A stretch of 64,000 nucleotides of DNA, taken from Actinoplanes solisilvae. GTDB lineage: Bacteria > Actinomycetota > Actinomycetes > Mycobacteriales > Micromonosporaceae. Shown piece by piece: positions 16,662 to 24,552 of this stretch. The notes beneath the pieces are model-generated. The model saw only the letters and a program-made list of their open reading frames with translations. It was not told the origin of the DNA and searched no databases. The position numbers were made by a program, and so were the translations under genes. Position 1 is the stretch's first letter, and each line of letters begins with the position of its first letter. Location of the stretch: assembly GCF_003999975.1 (NCBI RefSeq), contig NZ_RJAC01000009.1, positions 1 to 64,000 of the forward strand. Reading direction: 5' to 3'.

Positions 16662-17285
16662 GTGGCAGACACCCGGCAGCGACTCATCGACGGCGCGATC
16701 GACACGATCCGCACCCACGGCATCGCCGGCACCTCGGCCCGCACGATCGCGGCCACCGCCGGGGTGAGCCAGGCACTGGTCTTCTACCACTTCGGCAGCG
16801 TCAACGACCTGCTCCGAGCGGCCTGCCTCGACGCGACCCAGACCCGGGTCGACGCGTTCGCCGACCGTCTCGACCAGGTCAGCGACCTGCGCGGCCTGCT
16901 CGCCGTCGGCCGCGAACTGCACGCCGAGGAACGCGCCCACGGCAACGTCATGGTGCTGGCCCAGTTGCTGGCCGGCGCCCAGAACGACACCGGACTCGCC
17001 GAAGCCACCTCGGCCGCGCTCGACCTGTGGATAGCCCCGATCGAAGAAACCCTCGAACGGCTGCTGGCCGGCTCCCCCGCCGTCGACCTGATCGACACGG
17101 CCGGGCTAGCGCGGGCGGTGAGCGCCGCGTTCATCGGCCTCGAGCTCTACGAGGGCGTGGCCCCCGAGGCGGCCGGCGCAGCGCTGGACTCCCTCAACCG
17201 CCTGGCGGTCCTCTTCGAGGTGGTGGACGATCTGGGCCCGGTCGCTCGCCGCGCACTCCGCGCCAAACTGCGCCGGGTCGGCTGA
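16662..17285 (+). CDS. TetR/AcrR-family transcriptional regulator
   Basis: A 207-aa protein with a canonical TetR DNA-binding domain: 'RQRLIDGAIDTIRTHGIAGTS' and the recognition helix region 'TIAATAGVSQALVFYHFGSVNDLL' (about 5-60, quoted in parts). The helical C-terminal ligand domain resembles the group with 'AHGNVMVLAQLLAGAQNDTGLA' and 'AFIGLELYEGV' (often annotated TetR_C_33 or similar). It is divergent from the SRPBCC/DUF4166 operon with two palindromes between, so auto- and cross-repression is likely. Starts at GTG; ribosome site weak. Confidence 0.88.
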   Translation: MADTRQRLIDGAIDTIRTHGIAGTSARTIAATAGVSQALVFYHFGSVNDLLRAACLDATQTRVDAFADRLDQVSDLRGLLAVGRELHAEERAHGNVMVLAQLLAGAQNDTGLAEATSAALDLWIAPIEETLERLLAGSPAVDLIDTAGLARAVSAAFIGLELYEGVAPEAAGAALDSLNRLAVLFEVVDDLGPVARRALRAKLRRVG

Positions 17286-17403
17286 CCGTCACACTCCGGC
17301 CCTAACGCCACCGGCGTGTTGCGGCGCCCGGCCGGCGGCGGCGACGGCCCGGCCGCGGCGACCCGTCCGGCGCTATGGCACGCCAAGACAGCCCGGCTGG
17401 ACC

Positions 17404-18876
17404 CTAGTGCGGTGTCCACCAACGTTGGCCGGGTTGTGACCGGTCGTGTTGTGGATCCTCGTCCACGGGTGTGGGCGAGCGACTCCCCACCACGGGTGGC
17501 GAGCGACGGCCCGTCACGGGTGGTGGGGCGGGCCTCCGCCGGCCAAGGGACCCCTCTGCCGCTGACCGTGGTGGTCGGCGGCGGGGGTCACGCCGTGCCG
17601 AACCCCTGCCGGGGAGGTGGGTTCCGGCTCGACGGTGCGTGACCACCCCAGAACATGGTTGGGCTGGGGTGGTGGTGGCGCCGCCCGGGGTGCGGGTGGC
17701 GATGGTGAACGCCGCGGCAACATCACGATGCCCGGCGAACTGACAATGCTGGCAGGTCATCACCCTGCCACGAGGCTTACTGATCTTCTTGCCGCAGGCG
17801 GGACAGGTCGAGGAGGTGCCACGCTCGTCGACCAGATGCACGCGGATCCCGGCCAGGGCGGCTTTGTCCTGCAGGATCTGCAGGGTGCGGCCGATCTGCC
17901 ACTGCCGTAGCCGCAGGTTGTGTCGGCGTCCCGCATTCTGGTTGAGGACGCCACGGGGGTCGCCGACGGTCAGCGTGCCGATCCGCTTGTCCACGGCCCA
18001 GCCGATCAACGTGGTGGTGGCTTCGTGCAGGGCTTGGCGGGTGCGGCGGCGGTGCCGGGTCTCGGCCAGCCGCGCGCGGCGGCGGGTCTTCCGCCACCGC
18101 CGGGACCCACGCTGGCCAGGCTTGGGGGCGCGGGCGGCGGTGGCCCGGCGACGGCCTTTGGTGTCGGCCAGGTGCAGCCGGTGTTCGGCGCGCAGCGCGC
18201 GGCCGGAGACGAGCAGGGCGGTGCCGTCGTCGAGGCCGGCGGCGGCATAGGGATGGATGATGCCCAGATCAACCCCGGCCACTCGGTCCGGATCGGGCCG
18301 GGCGTGGTGGGGGTAGGTGGTGACGGGTAGTTCGGCGGTGACGTCGATCCCGAGTCGTCCGGCGTCGAACAGCAGGGTCACCGATCGGACGGTTCCGGCC
18401 GGGTAGGGCACCAGCCGGTCCAGCCGCACGTGCAGTGGCAGGCAGCCGCGGGCGGCCGGCAGGCGGAGTTGCCGTCCGGTGATGGTGAAGGTGCCGTGAT
18501 ACCAGCGGATCGGCATCAACGCCCGCCGCCGCCGCGGGAACCGCACCTCGGCATGACCGGCTTTGCGGCGCGCGGCAGCCGAGAACCAGGCATCGCAGTA
18601 ACGGCGCAGCACCGACCGGGCCCCGCTGCTGTCAAGCTCACCGAACGTGCCCGGCCCGGACGCCGACAACAACCGGCACAACTCCTGATACGACGCCGCG
18701 GGCTGGTCACCACGGCGCCGCCGCCACGCGTTGATCTCCAGCACACACGCCCACACATCCCCGGCCGACCGCAGCAGCCCGAAGCAGCGTTGCCGCTGGG
18801 CCCGGGTCAGGCGCAGGCCGATCCGGGCGGTGCGGTGCACCACCGGGCCGGCGCCTACGCCACGACGTCTAGGCAT
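17404..18876 (-). CDS. tnpB: TnpB-family RNA-guided nuclease-like protein (IS607/IS605 OrfB type)
   Basis: A TnpB-like protein with an N-terminal helical/WED region, RuvC-I 'VAGVDLGIIHPYA' (Asp203), a bridge-helix-like Arg-rich stretch (about 255-280), 'VDERGTSSTCPACG' and a zinc ribbon (Cys358, Cys361, Cys375, Cys378), and RuvC-III 'GHRDVAAA' (Asp385). At the RuvC-II position the usual Val-Glu-Asp reads 'TVGDPRG' near 303-309, so the canonical catalytic Glu is Gly. Known TnpB proteins are about 370-420 aa; here the frame continues about 95 residues past the fold in low-complexity Arg/Pro sequence to the very end of the element, where TAG arises from the terminal sequence. That tail probably overlaps the right-end RNA and may not be a real domain. 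A TATAAG box lies about 25 bases upstream of the ATG. Confidence 0.85.
   Translation of the reverse strand: MPRRRGVGAGPVVHRTARIGLRLTRAQRQRCFGLLRSAGDVWACVLEINAWRRRRGDQPAASYQELCRLLSASGPGTFGELDSSGARSVLRRYCDAWFSAAARRKAGHAEVRFPRRRRALMPIRWYHGTFTITGRQLRLPAARGCLPLHVRLDRLVPYPAGTVRSVTLLFDAGRLGIDVTAELPVTTYPHHARPDPDRVAGVDLGIIHPYAAAGLDDGTALLVSGRALRAEHRLHLADTKGRRRATAARAPKPGQRGSRRWRKTRRRARLAETRHRRRTRQALHEATTTLIGWAVDKRIGTLTVGDPRGVLNQNAGRRHNLRLRQWQIGRTLQILQDKAALAGIRVHLVDERGTSSTCPACGKKISKPRGRVMTCQHCQFAGHRDVAAAFTIATRTPGGATTTPAQPCSGVVTHRRAGTHLPGRGSARRDPRRRPPRSAAEGSLGRRRPAPPPVTGRRSPPVVGSRSPTPVDEDPQHDRSQPGQRWWTPH
17408..17433 (+). repeat. Terminal inverted repeat, left
   Basis: 26 bp matching the complement of 18924-18949 with a single mismatch (C versus A at the thirteenth base). 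It includes the palindromic AACGTT. Confidence 0.85.
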
Positions 18877-18923
18877 GCGACCATCATGTCACAGGACCAG
18901 CTTATACGCGACCACCCTCTCGG

Positions 18924-18949
18924 CCCGGCCAACGTTTGTGGACACCGCA
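18924..18949 (-). repeat. Terminal inverted repeat, right
   Basis: Partner of 17408-17433. It lies 47 bp upstream of the tnpB start codon and is followed by CTAG. Confidence 0.85.
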
Positions 18950-18990
18950 CTAGCCAGTCAACGACCAACCGGCGCGGCGGCCCCGCATGC

Positions 18991-20319
18991 TCACGGGTGC
19001 GGCAAAGAAATCAGCTCGGCGAGTTCGTCCCGGGTCGGACCCGGATGCAGCGGTGGGCGCCAACCGGCGGCGAAGATGGCGCGGGCCTGGGGTTCGACCT
19101 CGTCCAAGGACGACGGAAGTGCCTCCATCGCCATGTAGGGCCCGACCACCCTCCACAGTGCTGGGTCGGCCTCGGTCGCTTCCATGATCAGGTCGCTGGG
19201 GAGGCGGCGGGTCACGTCGACGTCGCCTCCGGCCCAGCGGCGCAGCAGGTCGGTGTCCCAGTAGACGTGGTCGGCGAACCACGGGCGCACGTTTTCCGTG
19301 CACCACTCGTCGAACGCCAGGGCCACCGCGTCGGGATCGCCGGGATGTTCGTCAAGAAGGCGCAGAAGGTTCACCGCCTGGCGCATCGCCACCGCGATTC
19401 CCCGGCCGGCGGACGGATTCGTGGTGCACACCGCGTCGCCGAGGTGCAGCAGGCCCGGTAGCCCTACCCGGCCACGCCCGTCGAGTTGCCCGCGATACGT
19501 GTTGTGCAGGCGCCCGCCGGGCAGCACCGGGCTGATCGGCCGGCTGCGGTCCGGCGCCACCCAGCCGGCCAGCGCGGGCACGGCCATGCTCGCCGTCTCG
19601 AACGCCGCGGACGATCTCAGCGCGGCGAATCGGCGATCGTCCGCGGGCCTGATGATCAAAGCTGAGAACGTACGGTTGTCGTGCAGGAAGACGGCGACCA
19701 TGTAACCGGTCAGCGTCTCGATGATGCCGATCGGCGCGTTCATCGGCCCCGGCTCGGCGCCCGGCAGCAGCGTGTACTGCCGGGAGACGTACGCCAGACC
19801 GCAGTCACCACCCTCGGCCGGGGCGCGCACGTCGGCTGCCAGGCGCGCGGACCGTCCGGAGGCGTTGATCACCAGCTCGGCCGCGAGCGGGCGGCCGTCG
19901 ACCAGCAGCCCCGCCGCCCGGCCGCCGGAGCGCAGAACGTCGTCGACGTGTCCCTGCCCCACGGTGACCCCGGGTTCGGCCGTGGCGAAGGCGCGCAGCA
20001 CCCGCTCGAAGACCGACCGGCGGCAACGCAACGCCGGGGCACCGGCCGGCGAACCGAGGCCTCCCGGCGCCGGAACCACCTCGGCGCCCGCCGCGACCAG
20101 GGCGTCGAGCATCTCCGGCATCTCGGCGCGCAGCGCCTCGGCGATCTGCGGCCGGAAGCCGTGCGGGTGGTGGAACTGCATCACGCCGCGCCGGGCCCAG
20201 GCGCCGTCGTCGCTCGGCCCGGCGTCCCGGTCGACAACGGTGACCCGGTGCCCGCGGCGGGCCAGCGCGACCGCGGCGAACAGTCCGGACGGCCCGGCGC
20301 CGGCGATGGCTACCTCCAT
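18991..20319 (-). CDS. FAD-dependent oxidoreductase (halogenase/geranylgeranyl-reductase superfamily)
   Basis: A 442-aa flavoprotein with an N-terminal dinucleotide motif 'IAGAGPSGLFAAVALARRGH' (Gly-x-Gly-x-x-Gly), the Arg of 'RRSVFERVLRAFA' near 108 and the second FAD motif 'LHLGDAVCTTNPSAGRGIAV' near 300-320. The fold is that of p-hydroxybenzoate-hydroxylase-type monooxygenases, tryptophan halogenases and GGR-like reductases. I do not see the halogenase 'WxWxIP' motif. Substrate unknown. The mobile element lies 41 bp past its stop codon and does not interrupt it. Confidence 0.8.
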   Translation of the reverse strand: MEVAIAGAGPSGLFAAVALARRGHRVTVVDRDAGPSDDGAWARRGVMQFHHPHGFRPQIAEALRAEMPEMLDALVAAGAEVVPAPGGLGSPAGAPALRCRRSVFERVLRAFATAEPGVTVGQGHVDDVLRSGGRAAGLLVDGRPLAAELVINASGRSARLAADVRAPAEGGDCGLAYVSRQYTLLPGAEPGPMNAPIGIIETLTGYMVAVFLHDNRTFSALIIRPADDRRFAALRSSAAFETASMAVPALAGWVAPDRSRPISPVLPGGRLHNTYRGQLDGRGRVGLPGLLHLGDAVCTTNPSAGRGIAVAMRQAVNLLRLLDEHPGDPDAVALAFDEWCTENVRPWFADHVYWDTDLLRRWAGGDVDVTRRLPSDLIMEATEADPALWRVVGPYMAMEALPSSLDEVEPQARAIFAAGWRPPLHPGPTRDELAELISLPHP

Positions 20320-20482
20320 GCCGCGAGCCTAGGACCGGCAACAGCCGGGGCGGGCCGCTCGTCACGAAACCGACCCGATAGACCCACCCCGGGAGGGCGA
20401 AGGTGTCACGAAGCCGACTACCGGGCGCCGATGGCATGAATCGGGGATCAACCCGGGCAGCAAGATCCCTACCGTCATCGGC

Positions 20483-21121
20483 ATGCGACGTGAACGGGGA
20501 CTCCTGATCAAGACCATCTCGATTGCCATGCTGGGGCTGGCGCTGGCCGGCACCGCCGCCTGCGACGCGGCCGACAAACCGGCCGGGCCCGCGACCAGTC
20601 CGTCAAACGGCGGGCAGGCCGGCGGCGACAGCAAGTTCGGCACGAGCCCGACAACACCCGCCACCGCGGCACCGACCACCAACGCCCCGACGACGAAATC
20701 CCAGCCCGCCAAGACCACGCCGCCGAAGGCCGACTGGGCCAAGCTGGTCAACAAGTGCCCCTACCCCGGCCAGAAGGTCGAGATCCAGAAGGTGACGACC
20801 GCCGACGTCACCCAGGACGGCACCGCCGACACCCTGGTCACACGCAGCTGCGACGCCTCGACCTCATACTGGGCGTCCACGATCGAGGTCTTCGACGGCG
20901 AATCGCGCAAGCGCCTCGGCACCCTGCTCCAGGATGACAAGGAGGAGCCGGTCGTCACCAGCGTCGCGGTCGCCAAGAACATCGTCACCGTGAAGGCCTA
21001 CGGCACGACCCTCAAGGGCACCAAGTCGTGCCCCGACCTGTCCCTGACCTACCGGTATGAATACACCGGCGAAGGTTTCACGGGCCTCTCCCGCGAGGCC
21101 GTCGCGAAGAAGCGCTGTTAG
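20483..21121 (+). CDS. Putative lipoprotein with Thr/Pro-rich linker
   Basis: A 212-aa protein: signal peptide with lipobox 'LAGTAAC' (Cys about 27), a Pro/Thr/Ala-rich linker (about 30-78) typical of wall-spanning tethers, then a compact domain with 'ADVTQDGTADTLVTRSCDAS' and a final cysteine pair. The Asp-rich 'TxDGTxD' turn resembles FG-GAP/VCBS calcium loops. It resembles in plan the lipoprotein at 2137-2634. The 3' end overlaps the convergent RpiR gene by 4 bases. Function unknown. Confidence 0.65.
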   Translation: MRRERGLLIKTISIAMLGLALAGTAACDAADKPAGPATSPSNGGQAGGDSKFGTSPTTPATAAPTTNAPTTKSQPAKTTPPKADWAKLVNKCPYPGQKVEIQKVTTADVTQDGTADTLVTRSCDASTSYWASTIEVFDGESRKRLGTLLQDDKEEPVVTSVAVAKNIVTVKAYGTTLKGTKSCPDLSLTYRYEYTGEGFTGLSREAVAKKRC

Positions 21122-21945
21122 AAGGCCCAGCGGGCGACGAGCGCCTCGTGTGCCTCGAGGCGCTCCTGCGTACGGGCCGGGTCGGTGGCGGCGACGGCGT
21201 CGAGCAGGCTGATCGCCAGCACCACGGCCGCGGCGTGGGAGTCGAAGACCGGGCCGGTGCCGACCGGTGCGACCAGCAAGGCGTCGGCGGCGAACGGCGC
21301 CAGAGGGCTGTCGGTGATCACGACCGTGGCCAGGCCGAGTTCGCGGGCCGTTCCGAGCGCGGCGACCAGACCGGCCGGGTAGCGGGGCATCGCGAAGAAC
21401 AGCGCCGCCGACGCGCCCTGCCGGGTCAGTTGCAGAAGGAAGTCGTCGACCGAACTCGCGTCGGTGTGGACGGGCACCGACGGCAGCGCGCGACGGGCGA
21501 AGTAGCCGAAGTAGTCGGCGAGGGCGGCGGAGGCCCGCAGGCCGATGACGCCTAGTGGCGACGTGGCGGCGAGGAGGCGTACGGCGGTCTCCATCGACGG
21601 GGAGCCGAGCACGCGTTCGAGGGCCGTCAGGTTGGCGATCTCCTGGTCGAGGGCGGGCCGGGCGCGGGCTTCACCGGTTTGCCCGCTCAGCACCATGCCG
21701 CGCAACGCCGTACGGAATTCGGGGAAGCCCGCGAAGCCCAGCGCGGTGGCGAGCCGGGTCACGGTCGGCTGGCTGACCCCGGCACGGTCGGCGATCTCAA
21801 CCGTGGACAGGAACGCGACGTCGGGGAACATGCCGAGCATGCGCTGCACGATCTGGCGCTGCGTGGGCGAGAGCCGCCGGCGCCGCGCGAGGTCGAGCAG
21901 CCAGTCCTCGGCGTGCCCGGTGTCCCGCCGTTTCTCCAGCGTCAC
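21118..21945 (-). CDS. MurR/RpiR-family regulator (HTH plus SIS domain)
   Basis: A 275-aa protein starting at GTG 21945. N-terminal RpiR helix-turn-helix: 'RLSPTQRQIVQRMLGMFPDV', 'STVEIADRAGVSQPTVTRLA', 'LGFAGFPEFRTALR'. C-terminal SIS sugar-phosphate-type domain from about 105 to 250 with 'GLRASAALADYFGYFARRAL', 'ALFFAMPRY' and 'LATVVITDSPLAPFA'. RpiR proteins respond to phosphorylated or small-molecule ligands. It is divergent from the ornithine-cyclodeaminase/lyase genes over 47 bp, so it is the likely regulator of that catabolic set. Confidence 0.85.
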   Translation of the reverse strand: MTLEKRRDTGHAEDWLLDLARRRRLSPTQRQIVQRMLGMFPDVAFLSTVEIADRAGVSQPTVTRLATALGFAGFPEFRTALRGMVLSGQTGEARARPALDQEIANLTALERVLGSPSMETAVRLLAATSPLGVIGLRASAALADYFGYFARRALPSVPVHTDASSVDDFLLQLTRQGASAALFFAMPRYPAGLVAALGTARELGLATVVITDSPLAPFAADALLVAPVGTGPVFDSHAAAVVLAISLLDAVAATDPARTQERLEAHEALVARWAF

Positions 21946-21977
21946 GCACCCGCCCCGCAGAGAGCCTGAATACCCCG

Positions 21978-21993
21978 ATACACCTAGGTTATA
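21978..21993. promoter_or_regulatory. Imperfect palindrome in RpiR/cyclodeaminase divergent region
   Basis: ATA-c-ACCTAGGT-t-ATA (ACCTAGGT at 21982-21989) lies in the 47-bp gap between the divergent genes, right next to the cyclodeaminase start. It is a candidate RpiR operator; support is positional only. Confidence 0.3.
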
Positions 21994-23018
21994 TGGTGCA
22001 TCGCATGATGCGTACGATCTGGTTGCGGTTCCTCTCCGGCCCCGATATCGACGCGTTGGGCATCGGTACGGCCGACGTGATCGCGGCCGTCGAAGCCGTG
22101 GTCGGGGCACACGGCCGAGGCGAAACCGTGTTCGAACCCCGTACGCATCTGGTGCCTCGCAACGACGGCGCTGGCCACTTCAACGTGCTGCGCGGCCACG
22201 TCGACACGCTGGGCGAACGCGGTCTGAGCGGCGTGAAGATCGTCGGCGATTTCGTGCCCAACTACCTGCAGGGCCTGCCGAGCGAGCTGGCCATGATGAC
22301 CGTTTTCGATCCTACGAACGGCGTGCCGCTGGCGATCATGGACGCGACGCTGATCACCGAGGTGCGCACCGGTGCGATGACCGCCGTGGGCGCGAAGCAC
22401 CTAGCCCGGCCCGACTCGAGGATTCTGGGTCACGTCGGCGCGCGCGGCACGGCGTTCGCCAACGTCACCATGCTCGACAGCCTGTTCGAACTCGACGAGA
22501 TCCGGGTGACCAGCCGCCGCCCCGAGTCGCGCGAGGCCTTCGCGGCCCGCCTGCGCGAGGTGATCGACACACCGGTTCGCGCGGTGGCCACGGCCGACGA
22601 GGCGTACGAAGGCGCCGACATCCTGGTCGAGGCGTCCCGACTGGAAAAGCCCACACCCCTTCTGCGTACGGCGGCAGTGAAGCCGGGCGCGTTCGTCGTC
22701 CCCTACGGCACCATCAGTGCTGTGGAGATCGACCTTCTGGACGTCATGGACAAGGTGGTCGTCGACGACTGGCGCGAGTCGCGTTCGGGCCGTTTCGGGG
22801 CGTTGCGCGCGCACGTCGACACCGGCCGCCTGAGCGAGGAGACGCTGCACGCCCAGATCGGCGAGATCGTCAGCGGCCGCAAGCCGGGACGCGAGAAGCC
22901 CGACGAGCGCATCCTGTTCTGGCATCGCGGTCTGTCGATTCTCGACGTCGCGCTGGCCCACCTCATACTCACGCGCGCCGAGGCCACCGGCACCGGCACG
23001 ATGCTGCGCTACCGATGA
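21993..23018 (+). CDS. Ornithine cyclodeaminase/mu-crystallin-family protein
   Basis: A 341-aa protein of the ornithine cyclodeaminase/ketimine reductase family. It has 'HLVPRNDGAGHFNVLRGHV' in the substrate domain, 'GVKIVGDFVPNYLQGLPS', 'DATLITEVRTGAMTAVGAKHLARPDS', then the Rossmann 'ILGHVGARGTAFANVTML'. The usual Gly-x-Gly-x-x-Gly reads 'GHVGARG', so cofactor binding may be altered. Family members deaminate ornithine or reduce cyclic imines with NAD(P)H. Starts at 21993, 22005 and 22008 are possible; a TAGGTT box just upstream would allow a nearly leaderless message. The stop overlaps the start of the lyase gene (ATGA), so the two are coupled. Confidence 0.8.
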   Translation: MVHRMMRTIWLRFLSGPDIDALGIGTADVIAAVEAVVGAHGRGETVFEPRTHLVPRNDGAGHFNVLRGHVDTLGERGLSGVKIVGDFVPNYLQGLPSELAMMTVFDPTNGVPLAIMDATLITEVRTGAMTAVGAKHLARPDSRILGHVGARGTAFANVTMLDSLFELDEIRVTSRRPESREAFAARLREVIDTPVRAVATADEAYEGADILVEASRLEKPTPLLRTAAVKPGAFVVPYGTISAVEIDLLDVMDKVVVDDWRESRSGRFGALRAHVDTGRLSEETLHAQIGEIVSGRKPGREKPDERILFWHRGLSILDVALAHLILTRAEATGTGTMLRYR

Positions 23019-24475
23019 CCGTACGGCGTATCGCCCGCCCGGATGACCTCGACAGCTCGGTCATCGTCGACATCGCGCGGGGCACCGGCCGCATCGAGCT
23101 CGCCGACGACCTCAAGCACGCCCTCGTCGTCAGCCGGCGGGCCACGCTCGACGATCTCGCGGGCGACCGGCTCGTGTACGGGGTCAACACCGGCATGGGG
23201 GCGCTGTCGGGGGTGCGGCTGGACGCCGCGGCGCAGGCTCGTCACCAGGACACGCTGATGACCGGGCGTGCGGTCGGGTCGGCGCCGTGGCTGCGCCGTG
23301 ACCAGGCCCGCGCCTTGATCGCGGCCCGGCTGCGCACGTTCCTGCATCCGTCGGCGGGCGTGTCGGTGGGGTTGTGCGAGGCGCTCGTCGACCTGCTCAA
23401 CGACGACATCGTGCCGGCGATCCCGGCTCGGGGCAGCGGCGCGGCCGGCGAGATCATCCCGCTGGCCCACGCGGGTTCGGTGCTGCTGGGCCGGGGCGAG
23501 GTTCTGGAACCGGGCGACCCGCCGCCGCCACGGTCGTTCGGGGCCAAGGAGGGCATCGCGTTCCTCGAGGGCGTACCCGGCCTGACCGGGATGTCGGCGC
23601 TGGCGAGCCATGACGTACGCCGGTTGTTGCCGCAGGTCGTGGTGGCGCTGGCGGGCTCCCTCGCGGTGGCGGGCGCGAGCCGTGACCCGTTGCACCCGGC
23701 TCTGGCCGACAGCGTCGAGCTGGGCGCGGTGCTCGACGATCTTCGGTCGCTGCGTGGCGACGGGCCGGTGAATGCGCTGCAGGCGCCGGTGTCGTACCGG
23801 GTCAGTGCCCCGGCTTTGGCCGTGGCGATGCGGGCCGTGAAAGAGCTGGACGCGGCGGTCGATCGGGCACTCGGCGCGGTAACCGACTCGCCGGCCCATC
23901 TCGGTGGGGAGTTCGTGGGCACGTTCGGGTTCGCGGGGACCGAGCTGGCGGCCGCGCTGGGGGCGCTGACCACGGCTCTCGTGCATCTGGCCGAGCTCGG
24001 GGCCGCCCGTCTGCACCGGCTGCTCGACCCGGCGGTCACGGGGCTGAACCGGCAGCTCGCCGCTTCTCCCGGAGTGGACGCCGGTCTGGCCGGAGTGCAC
24101 AAGCGGGCGGTCGGGGTCGCGCACCGGCTGCGCCGTTTCGCGATGCCCGCCCTGGTCGGCGCGATGGAGACCTCGCTCGGGCAGGAGGATGTGCAGAGCT
24201 TCGGTTTCGAGGCGGTGGAGTGCGTGAACGAGGCGATCACGGGGTTACGCGACGTGCTCGCCTGTGAACTGCTGGCGCTTGTCCAGGCCCGACGGCTCAG
24301 CGCTTCCCTCCCCAGCGGCGCGCCCGCTTCCCTCGCCCTCACCGAGATCGATGCCGCTCTGCCGGCCGGGACGACCGACCGCCCCTACGGCCGCGACCTG
24401 GACAAAATCGTCGAACTGCTCGAAAGCGGCTCAACATCGGCAGTGGCGTCCCGGTCGGCCCGCGTGCTCGAATAA
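23015..24475 (+). CDS. HutH-like aromatic amino acid lyase homolog lacking the MIO serine (Ala-Ala-Gly)
   Basis: A 486-aa member of the histidine/phenylalanine ammonia-lyase superfamily: 'VYGVNTGMG' with the catalytic Tyr55, 'QAPVSYRVSAP' where active enzymes have Gln-Asp-x-Tyr-Ser-x-Arg, 'GGEFVGTFGFAG' and 'GQEDVQSFG' (Gln-Glu-Asp). The segment that should hold the Ala-Ser-Gly triad reads 'GSGAAGEIIPLAH': residues 143-145 are Ala-Ala-Gly, and codon 144 is gcc at 23444-23446. Without Ser the MIO electrophile cannot form by the known route. The family otherwise needs MIO to eliminate ammonia from histidine, phenylalanine or tyrosine. The protein may use another leaving group or have a new role. 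Coupled (ATGA) to the cyclodeaminase-like gene. Confidence 0.85.
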   Translation: MTVRRIARPDDLDSSVIVDIARGTGRIELADDLKHALVVSRRATLDDLAGDRLVYGVNTGMGALSGVRLDAAAQARHQDTLMTGRAVGSAPWLRRDQARALIAARLRTFLHPSAGVSVGLCEALVDLLNDDIVPAIPARGSGAAGEIIPLAHAGSVLLGRGEVLEPGDPPPPRSFGAKEGIAFLEGVPGLTGMSALASHDVRRLLPQVVVALAGSLAVAGASRDPLHPALADSVELGAVLDDLRSLRGDGPVNALQAPVSYRVSAPALAVAMRAVKELDAAVDRALGAVTDSPAHLGGEFVGTFGFAGTELAAALGALTTALVHLAELGAARLHRLLDPAVTGLNRQLAASPGVDAGLAGVHKRAVGVAHRLRRFAMPALVGAMETSLGQEDVQSFGFEAVECVNEAITGLRDVLACELLALVQARRLSASLPSGAPASLALTEIDAALPAGTTDRPYGRDLDKIVELLESGSTSAVASRSARVLE

Positions 24476-24552
24476 TCGGCGCCACCGCGATGAGTTCCGG
24501 CCGGGTCGCGAGTCTGACCCGGTGACCCGATCTCTTCATCGTGGAGGACACC

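Larger units (their letters stand above)
17408..18949. mobile_element. tnpB-only element bounded by 26-bp terminal inverted repeats
   Basis: The 1542-bp unit starts with TGCGGTGTCCACCAACGTTG and ends with the complement of TGCGGTGTCCACAAACGTTG; the inverted repeats run 26 bp with one mismatch. Each end abuts CTAG (17404-17407 and 18950-18953), consistent with a 4-bp target duplication (or a TA duplication inside it). Only tnpB lies inside; there is no DDE or tyrosine/serine transposase. It sits between the TetR gene and a FAD oxidoreductase gene. IS200/IS605 and IS607 elements normally lack such inverted repeats, so mobilisation by a DDE transposase in trans is inferred. Confidence 0.75.

Noticed and set aside
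17404..18953. Simple IS200/IS605 insertion
   Set aside because: No tnpA, and the ends are long inverted repeats with CTAG flanks, unlike IS200/IS605 ends.
21545..22000. Upstream extension of the plus-strand frame into the RpiR gene
   Set aside because: The real lyase begins at the ATG 23015 overlapping the cyclodeaminase stop; upstream sequence is antisense to RpiR and in a different frame from the cyclodeaminase.
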